Positions 1 through 5,704 are shown, numbered from the stretch's first letter. The stretch: DNA of 21,394 nucleotides from CAMLDH01 sp966250375 (GCA_966250375.1 CBINHE010000069.1:1-21394), one strand, 5' to 3'. The notes: generated by a model not told the origin, from the sequence alone. Numbers and translations are program-made.

Positions 1-1
1 G

Positions 2-76
2 GAAGAACAGGGCAGCGCTGTTCAGCTGCGGATGGTATCAAGACCGCAGCTTAAATTCTGGAAAAGAATGTCTTGA
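2..76 (+). CDS. C-terminal tail of an unidentified upstream gene (partial)
   Basis: The frame beginning at base 2 is open from the window edge to a TGA at 74-76 and gives 24 residues ending in QLKFWKRMS. Its codons (CAG, CTG, GGC, AGC, CCG) look like those of the neighbouring genes, and a strong terminator follows 26 nt after the stop, as expected for the end of a transcription unit. The frame starting at base 1 is also open to a TAA at 52-54, so the frame choice is not certain. No family can be recognised from so short a tail. Confidence 0.35.
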   Translation, partial: EEQGSAVQLRMVSRPQLKFWKRMS

Positions 77-101
77 CCGTTGGGTCCACTTTACCGCACA
101 T

Positions 102-135
102 AAAAAAGCCTGCTTCAACAAGCAGGCTTTTTTTA
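102..135 (+). terminator. Rho-independent terminator, probably bidirectional
   Basis: A stem AAGCCTGCTT / AAGCAGGCTT with a short CAAC-type loop is preceded by an A-run and followed by a run of seven T. The symmetry of the A and T tracts means it could stop transcription from either side. On the plus strand it follows the probable gene tail that ends at 76. Confidence 0.85.
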
Positions 136-206
136 TTATCCGAGATTCGGCAGTTGGACAGGTGCGAGTGTGCATTTTTCCGGCTCTCTGGCTAGGCGCC
201 ATCCGT

Positions 207-221
207 CAAAGCAGTGCTTTG
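207..221. repeat. Short perfect hairpin CAAAGCA-G-TGCTTTG
   Basis: Seven perfectly paired bases around a single G. It lies just left of the REP-like hairpins and is part of the same palindrome-rich block. No U-tract follows, so it is unlikely to be a terminator. Confidence 0.5.
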
Positions 222-232
222 ACTCCCCATCG

Positions 233-291
233 CTTCTCCCGCTTGCGGGAGAAGGGTGCAAATAGCTTCCCTCTCCACTTCGTGGAAAGGG
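233..291. repeat. REP/BIME-like double hairpin
   Basis: Two adjacent hairpins. The first, at 233-254, is CTTCTCCCGC, a TT loop and GCGGGAGAAG, a 10-bp perfect stem. The second, at 269-291, is CCCTCTCCAC, a TTC loop and GTGGAAAGGG, with one mismatch. CCCTCTCC...GGGAGAGG-type hairpins are a common class of extragenic palindrome in proteobacteria. The paired arrangement is BIME-like. This pair is distinct in sequence from the CTTGCAAG-core units to its right. Confidence 0.65.
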
Positions 292-364
292 ATTGAGGGT
301 GAGGCCGGACGACGCAGACTGTATTCCAATAGGAGAAGCAACGCCTATGGCCCTGTAGGGCAGG

Positions 365-432
365 AGTGTTCCCTTGCAGGGGGACACTGTTGCGCGGGCA
401 GGCGACATGTCGCCTGAATTCCCCGCTCCACC
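365..432 (+). repeat. Composite palindromic unit A (plus orientation)
   Basis: A 22-bp palindrome at 366-387 has left arm GTGTTCC, core CTTGCAGG and two non-Watson-Crick positions. A 13-nt linker TGTTGCGCGGGCA (388-400) follows, then the 14-bp perfect palindrome GGCGACATGTCGCC (401-414), which extends to 18 bp (399-416). After that comes CCCCGCTCCACC (421-432), similar to the tail of unit E. The 22+13+14 layout, 49 nt in all, is identical in length to units D and E. This is the most degenerate of the five large palindromes. Confidence 0.7.
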
Positions 433-466
433 GCCAGAGGGCCGGAAAAAGTGAAGCAGGGGTTTC

Positions 467-517
467 GTGGAGCACTGCTCCACGCTTGCGCAGCGGTATT
501 GCCTTGCAAGGCAATAC
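467..517 (-). repeat. Composite palindromic unit B (minus orientation)
   Basis: A perfect 22-bp palindrome at 496-517 has left arm GTATTGC and core CTTGCAAG. Reading the minus strand it is followed by the 13-nt linker CGCTGCGCAAGCG (495-483), a relative of TGCTACGCAGGCG, then the 17-nt hairpin GTGGAGCA-C-TGCTCCAC (467-483). The small hairpin has an odd centre rather than the CATG centre of the other units. Confidence 0.7.
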
Positions 518-562
518 TCCTTTGCCACGCCTGCGAAACGATGTTCGCTTGCAAGCGAACAT
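514..562 (-). repeat. Composite palindromic unit C (minus orientation, degenerate end)
   Basis: A perfect 22-bp palindrome at 541-562 has left arm ATGTTCG and core CTTGCAAG. On the minus strand the 13-nt linker CGTTTCGCAGGCG (540-528) matches that of unit E at 12 of 13 positions. The place where the small palindrome should be (514-527) is not palindromic and overlaps unit B, so unit C appears truncated by its neighbour. Confidence 0.65.
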
Positions 563-597
563 GCGCCCTGCAAGGGTGCAATCGTCCTTGCAGGACG
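562..597. repeat. Two short CTTGCA-type hairpins between units C and D
   Basis: At 562-580, TGCGCCCT and AGGGTGCA pair (one G-T) around GCA. At 583-597, CGTCCT and AGGACG pair around TGC. Both keep a shortened form of the CTTGCAAG core and sit at the centre of the 451-732 element. They look like shrunken relatives of the 22-bp palindromes. Confidence 0.55.
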
Positions 598-598
598 C

Positions 599-647
599 GT
601 ACTGGCTTGCAAGCCAGTACTGCTACGCAGGCGGATCGCATGCGATC
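599..647 (+). repeat. Composite palindromic unit D (plus orientation)
   Basis: A perfect 22-bp palindrome at 599-620 has left arm GTACTGG and core CTTGCAAG. It is followed by the linker TGCTACGCAGGCG (621-633) and the perfect 14-bp palindrome GATCGCATGCGATC (634-647). Total length is 49 nt, as in units A and E. A partial extra linker copy, CGTTCGCAGGCA (647-658), follows. Confidence 0.75.
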
Positions 648-668
648 GTTCGCAGGCAGACAGAAGGA

Positions 669-732
669 GCATCGCCTTGCAAGGCGATGCCGTTACGCAG
701 GCGTGCAGCATGCTGCACGACCCCTGCTTCAC
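669..732 (+). repeat. Composite palindromic unit E with tail (plus orientation)
   Basis: A perfect 22-bp palindrome at 669-690 has left arm GCATCGC and core CTTGCAAG. It is followed by the linker CGTTACGCAGGCG (691-703) and the palindrome TGCAGCATGCTGCA (704-717), which extends to 18 bp at 702-719. The tail CCCCTGCTTCAC (721-732) forms the right arm of the 282-bp element. Confidence 0.75.
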
Positions 733-892
733 CATGTTGTCTGAAACCCCTGCTCACCCCCTGCTACGGCCTGTAGCGCTCTCACCCAATTGATGAACGC
801 TATCGAGCAAAAGAAAGTCAATGTTCATGCGACTTTCCTGGCAAAAGTAAGCGGTCAACTGCCGAATCTAGGATTATGGGTTCAGATTGGTA
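733..892. other. Intergenic spacer downstream of pit
   Basis: No gene is supported. It holds a second copy of the tail motif (CCCCTGCTCAC, 746-756), a small hairpin GCTAC...GTAGC (763-777), a 7-bp inverted repeat GAAAGTC...GACTTTC (813-837), and the right bounding arm of the palindromic block (856-876). I do not see a convincing terminator for the minus-strand pit gene here. Confidence 0.5.
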
Positions 893-1900
893 TTAAAAAA
901 TCTTGGTTCCAATCCACCACGCAATCGCGGCCACAAATGCCGACGCAGGAATCGTCAACACCCATGCCCACACGATGTTGCCCGCAACGCCCCAACGGAC
1001 TGCAGACATTTTGCGCGATGAACCGACACCGACGATTGCGCCCGTAATGGTATGGGTCGTCGACACGGGAATGCCAAGTGCAGTCGCAAGAAACAGCGTG
1101 ATTGCGCCACCGGTTTCCGCGCAGAAGCCGCCGACCGGTTTCAGTTTCGTGATTTTCTGCCCCATCGTCTTCACGATGCGCCAGCCGCCGAACAAGGTGC
1201 CAAGACTGATCGCACAGTAACAACTGACGATCACCCACCATGGCAATGGATCGCTGGATGTCGAATAACCTGCGGCGATCAACAGCATCCAAATGATACC
1301 CATCGTCTTTTGTGCATCATTGCCGCCGTGTCCGAGACTATACATCGACGCAGACACCAGCTGCATGCGGCGGAACCACTTGTCCACGCGGCGTGGCGTG
1401 GACCGCACAAACAGCCACGACACCAGCACCATCATGATCGAACCAAAGATAAAGCCGAGCAACGGCGACAGTACGATAAATGAAATTGTTTTGATCAGGC
1501 CGGAGGAAACCAGTGATCCGGTGCCTGCTTTGGCAACTGCGGCGCCAATCAGGCCACCAATCAATGCATGGGAGGACGATGAAGGAATGCCGTAATACCA
1601 AGTCAACAGGTTCCAGAAAATCGCACCGACCAGCGCACCAAAGACAACATAATGATCCACCACCATCGGATCAATCGTACCCTTGCCGACAGTTGTCGCC
1701 ACTTTCAACTGAAATACAAAGATCGCGACGAAGTTAAACAGCGCCGCCATCGCCACAGCCGACTGAGGTTTGAGTACGCCGGTCGACACGACCGTTGCAA
1801 TTGCGTTCGCGGCATCATGAAAGCCATTCATGAAGTCAAACAGCAGGGCCAGCGCAATCAGGAGGGCGAGGACGTAGATGCTGATCTGGAGGGTATGCAT
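893..1900 (-). CDS. pit: PiT-family inorganic phosphate transporter
   Basis: A 335-residue polytopic inner-membrane protein of the PiT family, which imports phosphate, as a metal-phosphate complex, with protons. Both halves carry the family signatures: FHDAANAIAT at residues 27-36 in the N-terminal repeat, HGGNDAQKTMGI around 191-202 in the second, and the paired loops GIPSSSSHALIGG (104-116) and GIPVSTTHTITG near the C-terminus. Many hydrophobic segments alternate with short loops. The length is short compared with E. coli PitA but normal for the compact Pit proteins paired with DUF47 partners. It lies 130 bp downstream of a DUF47 gene on the same strand, a common arrangement in which the partner affects transport. 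No clear Shine-Dalgarno precedes the ATG (an A-rich run is present), so the start is the first ATG that preserves the first membrane segment. Specificity for phosphate over sulfate is inferred from the family. Confidence 0.9.
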   Translation of the reverse strand: MHTLQISIYVLALLIALALLFDFMNGFHDAANAIATVVSTGVLKPQSAVAMAALFNFVAIFVFQLKVATTVGKGTIDPMVVDHYVVFGALVGAIFWNLLTWYYGIPSSSSHALIGGLIGAAVAKAGTGSLVSSGLIKTISFIVLSPLLGFIFGSIMMVLVSWLFVRSTPRRVDKWFRRMQLVSASMYSLGHGGNDAQKTMGIIWMLLIAAGYSTSSDPLPWWVIVSCYCAISLGTLFGGWRIVKTMGQKITKLKPVGGFCAETGGAITLFLATALGIPVSTTHTITGAIVGVGSSRKMSAVRWGVAGNIVWAWVLTIPASAFVAAIAWWIGTKIF

Positions 1901-2030
1901 GTTTTTTTTGTCTTGTTCAGTTCAATTGCAATAGAGACTTTATTTTTTTATTGCGCCGAAGGACGAGCGCATCGACACGCACTGCGGCGCACCGGCGTCG
2001 TAGAGAAGGAGACTAGGGATTGCAGACGTC

Positions 2031-2657
2031 TCAAGCGTTTTCGACAATGATGCCTTCGATGATATTGGCGACGTCTTCGCAACGATCGGTGACAGTCTCC
2101 AAAATCTCGTAAATAGCCTTCAGCTTGATCAGATTGCGCACGTCCGGCTCATCGCGGAACAACTTGGACATTGCGGCGCGCATTACATGATCAGCATCCG
2201 ATTCGAGGCGATCGATTTCCGCACAAATCGTCAAAATGTCGCGCGAATTGTCCATGTTATGCAACAGGCCTACTGCCGCCTTTACTTTTTCGGTGCACCC
2301 CAGACACAGTTCAGCCAGGCGTTTAGCCTCTGGCGTAATCGCCTTGATGTCGTATAGCGACATCGTTTGCGCAGCGTCTTCCAGCAAATCGAGAATATCA
2401 TCCATGCGCGTAATCAGTTGATGGATGTCATCACGGTCCAGCGGCGTAATAAAGGTCTTGTGCAGCAGCTCGATCGTATTGTGCGTGACTTTATCGGCCT
2501 GCTTTTCGATTCCTTCGATCGCATGCACGCGATTTTCGAGGTCGTCGAAATTCGTCATCAGCGCTACCATTTCTTTTGCGCCCTTGACGCACAAGTCGGC
2601 GTGCTGAATGAAAAGGTCAAAGAATTTGCCCTCGGTAGGCATCAGTCGTCCAAACAT
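2031..2657 (-). CDS. DUF47 / PhoU-like phosphate transport accessory protein
   Basis: A 208-residue, all-helical, acidic cytoplasmic protein of the DUF47 (TIGR00153) family, related to PhoU. Visible family features are the N-terminal MFGRLMPTEGKFFDLF, the helix EGIEKQADKVTHNTIELLHKTF..LDRDDIHQL, the central RMDDILDLLEDAAQTM segment, and the C-terminal ETVTDRCEDVANIIEGI. The E/DxxxD-type repeats in these helices bind metal clusters in PhoU relatives. It is encoded just upstream of pit on the same strand, probably co-transcribed. In other bacteria DUF47 proteins are called Pit accessory proteins and modulate low-affinity phosphate uptake. The ATG at 2657 has an AGAGAG ribosome-binding sequence about 9 nt upstream. 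I see no Pho box in the 114 bp between this gene and dnaB. Confidence 0.88.
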   Translation of the reverse strand: MFGRLMPTEGKFFDLFIQHADLCVKGAKEMVALMTNFDDLENRVHAIEGIEKQADKVTHNTIELLHKTFITPLDRDDIHQLITRMDDILDLLEDAAQTMSLYDIKAITPEAKRLAELCLGCTEKVKAAVGLLHNMDNSRDILTICAEIDRLESDADHVMRAAMSKLFRDEPDVRNLIKLKAIYEILETVTDRCEDVANIIEGIIVENA

Positions 2658-2771
2658 TGTCGTTCTCTCTTAAAGTTAAAGCATTGAATCTCTTGAATAT
2701 ATTGCGCTGCTTGAAACGGTCGCTGTGAAACCGGCATTGCAATGAACCATCGAACATATCGCAGTCTGCAA

Positions 2772-4157
2772 TCAGTCACCCTGGTAAAGCGCCGCGCTGC
2801 CGGTGTAATTATCGAACTTCGTATACTGACCAAGGAAGGTCAAGCGCACTGCGCCGATCGGCCCGTTACGCTGTTTGCCGATAATGATTTCTGCGGTGCC
2901 CTTGTCCGGCGAGTCGGGATTGTAAACCTCGTCGCGATAGATGAACAAGATCACGTCGGCATCCTGCTCGATCGCGCCGGATTCACGCAGGTCGGACATC
3001 ACCGGACGTTTGTTGGGACGCTGTTCCAGGGAACGGTTCAACTGCGACAATGCAATTACGGGGCAATTGAGTTCTTTCGCTAGACCTTTCAAGTTTCGCG
3101 AAATTTCGGAAATTTCGGTCGCGCGGTTTTCTCCTGCAGAATTAGCCGACATCAATTGCAGGTAATCGATGATGATCAAGCCTAACTTGCCGCATTGGCG
3201 CGACAGGCGTCGTGACCGTGCGCGCAATTCAATCGAACTCAAGGCTGGCGTCTCGTCGATATACAGTTGTGCATCATTCATTTTCTGAATCGCATGGGTC
3301 AGCCGCGGCCAGTCTTCATCGGCTAGGCGGCCAGTACGCAGTCGGTGCTGATCGAGTCGCCCGACCGAGCCCAGCATACGCATCGCAAGCTGCGCACCGC
3401 CCATTTCCATCGAGAACACCGCGACCGGCAGGCCGCTATCAATTGCGACGTTTTCACCGATATTGACCGAGAATGCGGTCTTACCCATCGAAGGACGGCC
3501 GGCCACAATAATCAGATCGCCCGGTTGCAAGCCAGATGTCATGCGATCAAGATCGGCAAAGCCGGTCGGCACACCCGTAATATCATTCTGATTGTCGCGG
3601 TTATACAACTCGTCGATACGCTCGACCACTTGCGTCAGCAAGGGCTGGATTTCCTGAAAGCCTTGTGCGCCGCGTGCGCCCTCTTCCGCAATCGCGAAAA
3701 TCTTGGATTCGGCTTCATCCAGCATTTGTTTGACTTCCTTGCCTTGCGGGCTGAACGCCTGGCCGGAAATCTCGTCGGATACCGTGATCAGTTTGCGCAG
3801 CACACCGCGGTCACGCACGATCTCCGCATAGCGGCGGATATTGGCGGCGGATGGCGTGTTCTGCGCGAGTGCATTCAGATAAGACAAGCCGCCTATCTCA
3901 TCGGCCTTGCCGGTCCCGGTCAGTGATTCGTACACCGTAATGACGTCGGCCGGGCGCGAATTGTTGATCAGCTTGACGATGTGCTGAAAAATGATGCGGT
4001 GATCGTAGCGATAGAAGTCATCTTCACGCACGAAATCCGCGATTCTGTCCCATGCGGCGTTGTCCAGCAACAATCCACCTAGTACGGACTGCTCTGCCTC
4101 AATCGAATGCGGCGGAACACGGAGAGAATCGATTTGTGGGTCGGAGCGATTATTCAT
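2772..4157 (-). CDS. dnaB: Replicative DNA helicase DnaB
   Basis: A 461-residue hexameric 5'-3' helicase that unwinds DNA at the replication fork and contacts primase. The N-terminal domain (about 14-115, starting PPHSIEAEQSVLGGLL) is followed by a linker helix and a RecA-like domain. Walker A is GRPSMGKT at 220-227, Walker B LIIIDYLQLM at 327-336, the DNA-contact motif SQLNRSLEQR at 371-380, and the SDLRESGAIEQDAD segment at 388-401. Length and motifs are those of an intact chromosomal DnaB, with no intein at the Walker A site. It is the next minus-strand gene after the rpsF-priB-rpsR-rplI operon, a common beta/gamma order, but is separated from it by 432 bp and a terminator, so it has its own promoter. 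The start ATG has a TATAAT 7 nt upstream and no Shine-Dalgarno. Confidence 0.97.
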   Translation of the reverse strand: MNNRSDPQIDSLRVPPHSIEAEQSVLGGLLLDNAAWDRIADFVREDDFYRYDHRIIFQHIVKLINNSRPADVITVYESLTGTGKADEIGGLSYLNALAQNTPSAANIRRYAEIVRDRGVLRKLITVSDEISGQAFSPQGKEVKQMLDEAESKIFAIAEEGARGAQGFQEIQPLLTQVVERIDELYNRDNQNDITGVPTGFADLDRMTSGLQPGDLIIVAGRPSMGKTAFSVNIGENVAIDSGLPVAVFSMEMGGAQLAMRMLGSVGRLDQHRLRTGRLADEDWPRLTHAIQKMNDAQLYIDETPALSSIELRARSRRLSRQCGKLGLIIIDYLQLMSANSAGENRATEISEISRNLKGLAKELNCPVIALSQLNRSLEQRPNKRPVMSDLRESGAIEQDADVILFIYRDEVYNPDSPDKGTAEIIIGKQRNGPIGAVRLTFLGQYTKFDNYTGSAALYQGD

Positions 4158-4164
4158 GGCGCGA

Positions 4165-4170
4165 ATTATA
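4165..4170 (-). promoter_or_regulatory. Candidate dnaB -10 box (TATAAT), implying a leaderless mRNA
   Basis: On the minus strand, a perfect TATAAT occupies 4170-4165 and the dnaB ATG begins at 4157, so a transcript starting at the normal distance would begin at or within 1-2 nt of the ATG. There is no purine-rich ribosome-binding sequence in the 7 nt between. At the expected -35 spacing the sequence is TTCTGT, only a partial match, so the promoter assignment rests mainly on the -10. Confidence 0.4.
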
Positions 4171-4539
4171 CCTGCTCACCCTACGCAACAGAATTGAACG
4201 AAGCGGAATATTCCACTGCTGCTAGTTTTCGTTATGGGTACATCAACTTAATTTCTGCTCAAGTCAGTGGCGGATATATATCGTTCAACACGCAGGCCAA
4301 GACGGGCCATGGCTATTTGCCCCCTCTCCACCCCTATGCAATGTTTACTTCTGCAATTTTCAGTTTGAATACTTACGGCGCAGCGCATAGCACAAGTATC
4401 GCTGCCTATACGCAAACATTGATGAGTGATCCTTGGATTTAACAATGTTAAAAATGGTTAGATGCTGTTCGGTGCGAAGCCGAGGTCATTACAATGTGCG
4501 AAGCAGGCACCACATAATGACAATAGGAGTCCATAAAAA
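4171..4539. other. Intergenic region between dnaB and rplI terminator
   Basis: About 370 bp with no gene I can support. A 111-codon open frame on the plus strand starts inside dnaB and runs to 4442, but it has no ribosome-binding site, unlike codon use, and no recognisable domain. Minor structures are a hairpin TTTAAC-AAT-GTTAAA (4438-4452) and a 7-bp inverted repeat GTCATTA (4485-4491) / TAATGAC (4515-4521). A direct repeat GTGCGAAGC lies around 4472 and 4496. Confidence 0.4.
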
Positions 4540-4571
4540 ACAAAAGGCCGGGAAACCCCAGCCTTTTTTCT
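4540..4571 (-). terminator. Terminator of the rpsF-priB-rpsR-rplI operon
   Basis: AAAAGGC and GCCTTTT pair around an inner GGG/CCC stem with a short AAA loop. On the minus strand it is followed by a T-rich run (TTTTGTTTTTTA) and lies 19 nt after the rplI stop. The T-run on the plus strand makes it potentially bidirectional. Confidence 0.85.
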
Positions 4572-4589
4572 TAGTGCAGATGGGCAGTA

Positions 4590-5042
4590 TTAAGCATGCT
4601 CGCCCAGCACAGCAACCGTGACATCCACCACGACATCCGTATGCAATGCAACGGAAACAGCGTGATCACCAACGATTTTGAGCGGGCCTTGCGGCATGCG
4701 AATCTGTGCTTTTTCAACCGGGAAGCCCTGCTTGGTCAGCACCTCGGCAATATCGAAGTTCGTGACGGAACCGAACAAACGACCATCGACGCCGGACTTC
4801 TGCGGAATCTGAACGGTCAGTCCGCTCAATTTTTCGCCTTGTGCTTGTGCGGCTGCCAGTTTTTCGGCGGCTGCTTTTTCCAGTTCAGCGCGCTTTGCTT
4901 CGAATTCAGCGACAGCAGCAGTCGTCGCACGACGTGCCATGCGTTGCGGGATCAGGAAGTTGCGAGCATAACCGTCTTTGACACGAACGACTTCACCGAG
5001 ATTGCCGAGATTAACGACTTTTTCCAACAGAATAACTTGCAT
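4590..5042 (-). CDS. rplI: 50S ribosomal protein L9 (bL9)
   Basis: A 150-residue ribosomal protein with the family architecture. An N-terminal rRNA-binding domain has the L9 signature (MQVILLEKVVNLGNLGEVV, then VKDGYARNFLIPQRMA, residues 1-36). It is joined by a long Ala/Glu/Lys-rich helix (about 41-75) to a C-terminal domain (GLTVQIPQKSGVDGRLFGSVT...). It sits in the 50S subunit near the L1 stalk and affects reading-frame maintenance. It is the last gene of the operon, 26 nt after rpsR, with AGGAG 6 nt before the ATG, and is followed by the operon terminator. Confidence 0.97.
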   Translation of the reverse strand: MQVILLEKVVNLGNLGEVVRVKDGYARNFLIPQRMARRATTAAVAEFEAKRAELEKAAAEKLAAAQAQGEKLSGLTVQIPQKSGVDGRLFGSVTNFDIAEVLTKQGFPVEKAQIRMPQGPLKIVGDHAVSVALHTDVVVDVTVAVLGEHA

Positions 5043-5068
5043 GTTTTTCTCCTATTTTCAGTCGTCAA

Positions 5069-5353
5069 TTACGCGTTATGCAGGTCAGTGTACGGCAGCA
5101 ACGCGAGGAAGCGTGCGCGTTTGATTGCGGTGTCCACTTGACGCTGGTAATGCGCTTTAGTACCTGTTAGACGTGCTGGCATAATCTTGCCGTTTTCCTG
5201 AACAAAATCCTTCAGCGTATCCACGTCTTTGTAATCTACTTGCGCGACGTGTGCTGCTGTGAAACGACAGAACTTCTTGCGCTTGAACAATGGGTTTTGC
5301 TGTTGGCGTTTTTGCTTGAGCTTGCTTTTATCGAATTTTTTACCGAATGCCAT
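5069..5353 (-). CDS. rpsR: 30S ribosomal protein S18 (bS18)
   Basis: A 94-residue basic protein of the small-subunit platform that pairs with S6. The N-terminus is lysine/glutamine-rich (FDKSKLKQKRQQQNPLFKRKK), followed by the S18 core: FCRFTAAHVAQVDYKDVDTLKDFV, then KIMPARLTGTKAHYQRQVDTAIKRARFLALLPY. The S18 consensus R-x-T-G-x-x-x-x-x-Q-R-x-x-x-x-A-I-K-R-A-R is intact. The ATG at 5353 has AGGAG six or seven nt upstream. It lies 15 nt after priB; the intervening bases include a tandem duplication described separately. Confidence 0.97.
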   Translation of the reverse strand: MAFGKKFDKSKLKQKRQQQNPLFKRKKFCRFTAAHVAQVDYKDVDTLKDFVQENGKIMPARLTGTKAHYQRQVDTAIKRARFLALLPYTDLHNA

Positions 5354-5362
5354 TTTTGGCTC

Positions 5363-5384
5363 CTGTATCTAAACTGTATCTAAA
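5363..5384 (-). repeat. 11-bp tandem duplication spanning the priB stop codon
   Basis: CTGTATCTAAA occurs twice without a gap at 5363-5373 and 5374-5384. On the minus strand this reads TTTAGATACAG twice. The first copy encodes the last residues of PriB and the second supplies its TAG stop (5369-5371). With only one copy, the priB frame would continue as Asp-Thr-Gly-Ala-Lys across the rpsR ribosome-binding site. Confidence 0.8.
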
Positions 5385-5674
5385 TTGGGTGTCTCGAAAT
5401 CAGTGATGTGAAATACGAGGCTTTTGCTATTGCGACTCTTGCGCGCCAAAAATCCTGTGAACTGAAATATCTCGCCTAATTCGACTTGGTTTAATCGACC
5501 TGAAATTTCACCTGCGGCGAGCGCACTCATTTCAAATTCGACCAATCGCTGGACGGTTGCTTCTAGTTGTTGCGAGCTGTGCAGCAACTTGGCTGACACA
5601 ATTGGGATACCTGCCGGCGTATAGCGCAATACGTCGCGCTCGGCAATGCTCGCAATGATTCGAAGCTGATTCAC
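5369..5674 (-). CDS. priB: Primosomal replication protein N (PriB)
   Basis: A 101-residue OB-fold protein that binds single-stranded DNA and helps PriA restart stalled replication forks. The N-terminus NQLRIIASIAERDVLRYTPAGIPIVSAKLLH matches beta-proteobacterial PriB (x-L-x-x-x-x-x-x-E-R-x-x-L-R-Y-T-P-A-G). The middle carries the typical EMSALAAGEISGRL turn and the C-terminal strand GFLARKSRNSKSLVFHIT. Position between rpsF and rpsR is diagnostic. Translation starts at a GTG (5672-5674). The only Shine-Dalgarno, AGGAG, ends one nucleotide before this GTG, which is unusually tight and may mean weak or coupled initiation. The reading frame ends in a tandem duplication. A single-strand-binding protein paralogue (Ssb) is excluded by length and by the lack of an acidic C-terminal tail. 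Confidence 0.93.
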   Translation of the reverse strand: MNQLRIIASIAERDVLRYTPAGIPIVSAKLLHSSQQLEATVQRLVEFEMSALAAGEISGRLNQVELGEIFQFTGFLARKSRNSKSLVFHITDFETPNLDTV

Positions 5675-5704
5675 ACTCCTGGCTTAACACAATGAATCAC
5701 GAAA

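Larger units (their letters stand above)
451..732. mobile_element. 282-bp MITE-like inverted element made of palindromic units B-E
   Basis: GTGAAGCAGGGG at 451-462 is exactly the reverse complement of 721-732. Just inside each arm is TCGTG-(G/C)-AGCA...TGCT-(C/G)-CACG, so the end similarity covers about 30 bp. Two units in minus orientation (B, C) occupy the left half and two in plus orientation (D, E) the right half, so the whole segment is an imperfect inverted repeat centred near 591. It contains no open frame that looks like a protein. An additional copy of the tail motif (CCCCTGCTCAC, 746-756) lies just outside the right end. I see no target duplication, so mobility is inference. Confidence 0.5.
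136..876. repeat. Palindrome-rich non-coding block bounded by inverted repeats
   Basis: AGATTCGGCAGTTG at 143-156 recurs inverted at 856-869 with no mismatch. Matching continues outward (ATCC at 138-141, mirrored at 871-874), giving about 19 of 21 positions. Between these arms lies almost nothing but hairpins and palindromes. Open frames through this block exist on both strands, but they translate the palindromes into low-complexity Cys/Ala/Arg/Leu-rich strings and resemble no protein, so I treat the block as non-coding. The bounding arms could be the ends of a non-autonomous mobile unit. I see no clear target duplication outside them. Confidence 0.5.

Noticed and set aside
24..51. Hairpin AGCTGCGG...CCGCAGCT as a regulatory element.
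   Set aside because: It falls within the likely end of a coding frame, has no U-tract, and a far better terminator follows at 102-135.
365..732. CRISPR array.
   Set aside because: The repeated parts are palindrome cores and linkers in both orientations with variable spacing. There are no constant 25-40 nt direct repeats with uniform spacers and no cas genes in the window.
365..732. Integron attC sites.
   Set aside because: attC sites end in RYYYAAC/GTTRRRY core sites and flank cassettes; here the constant sequence is at the hairpin centre, no such core sites are seen, and no integrase or cassette genes are present.
136..793. Several overlapping open frames of 97-199 codons on both strands across the palindromic block.
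   Set aside because: They arise because the palindromes lack stops in several frames; translations are Cys/Ala/Arg/Leu-rich repeats without ribosome-binding sites or domains, and they overlap each other in all directions.
2658..2771. Pho box upstream of the DUF47-pit pair.
   Set aside because: I looked for CTGTCAT-type direct repeats at 11-nt spacing and found none.
3345..3926. 193-codon plus-strand frame inside dnaB.
   Set aside because: It is a shadow of dnaB, whose motifs are complete on the opposite strand.
4107..4442. 111-codon plus-strand frame between dnaB and rplI.
   Set aside because: It starts inside dnaB on the opposite strand, lacks a ribosome-binding site, and its composition does not look coding.
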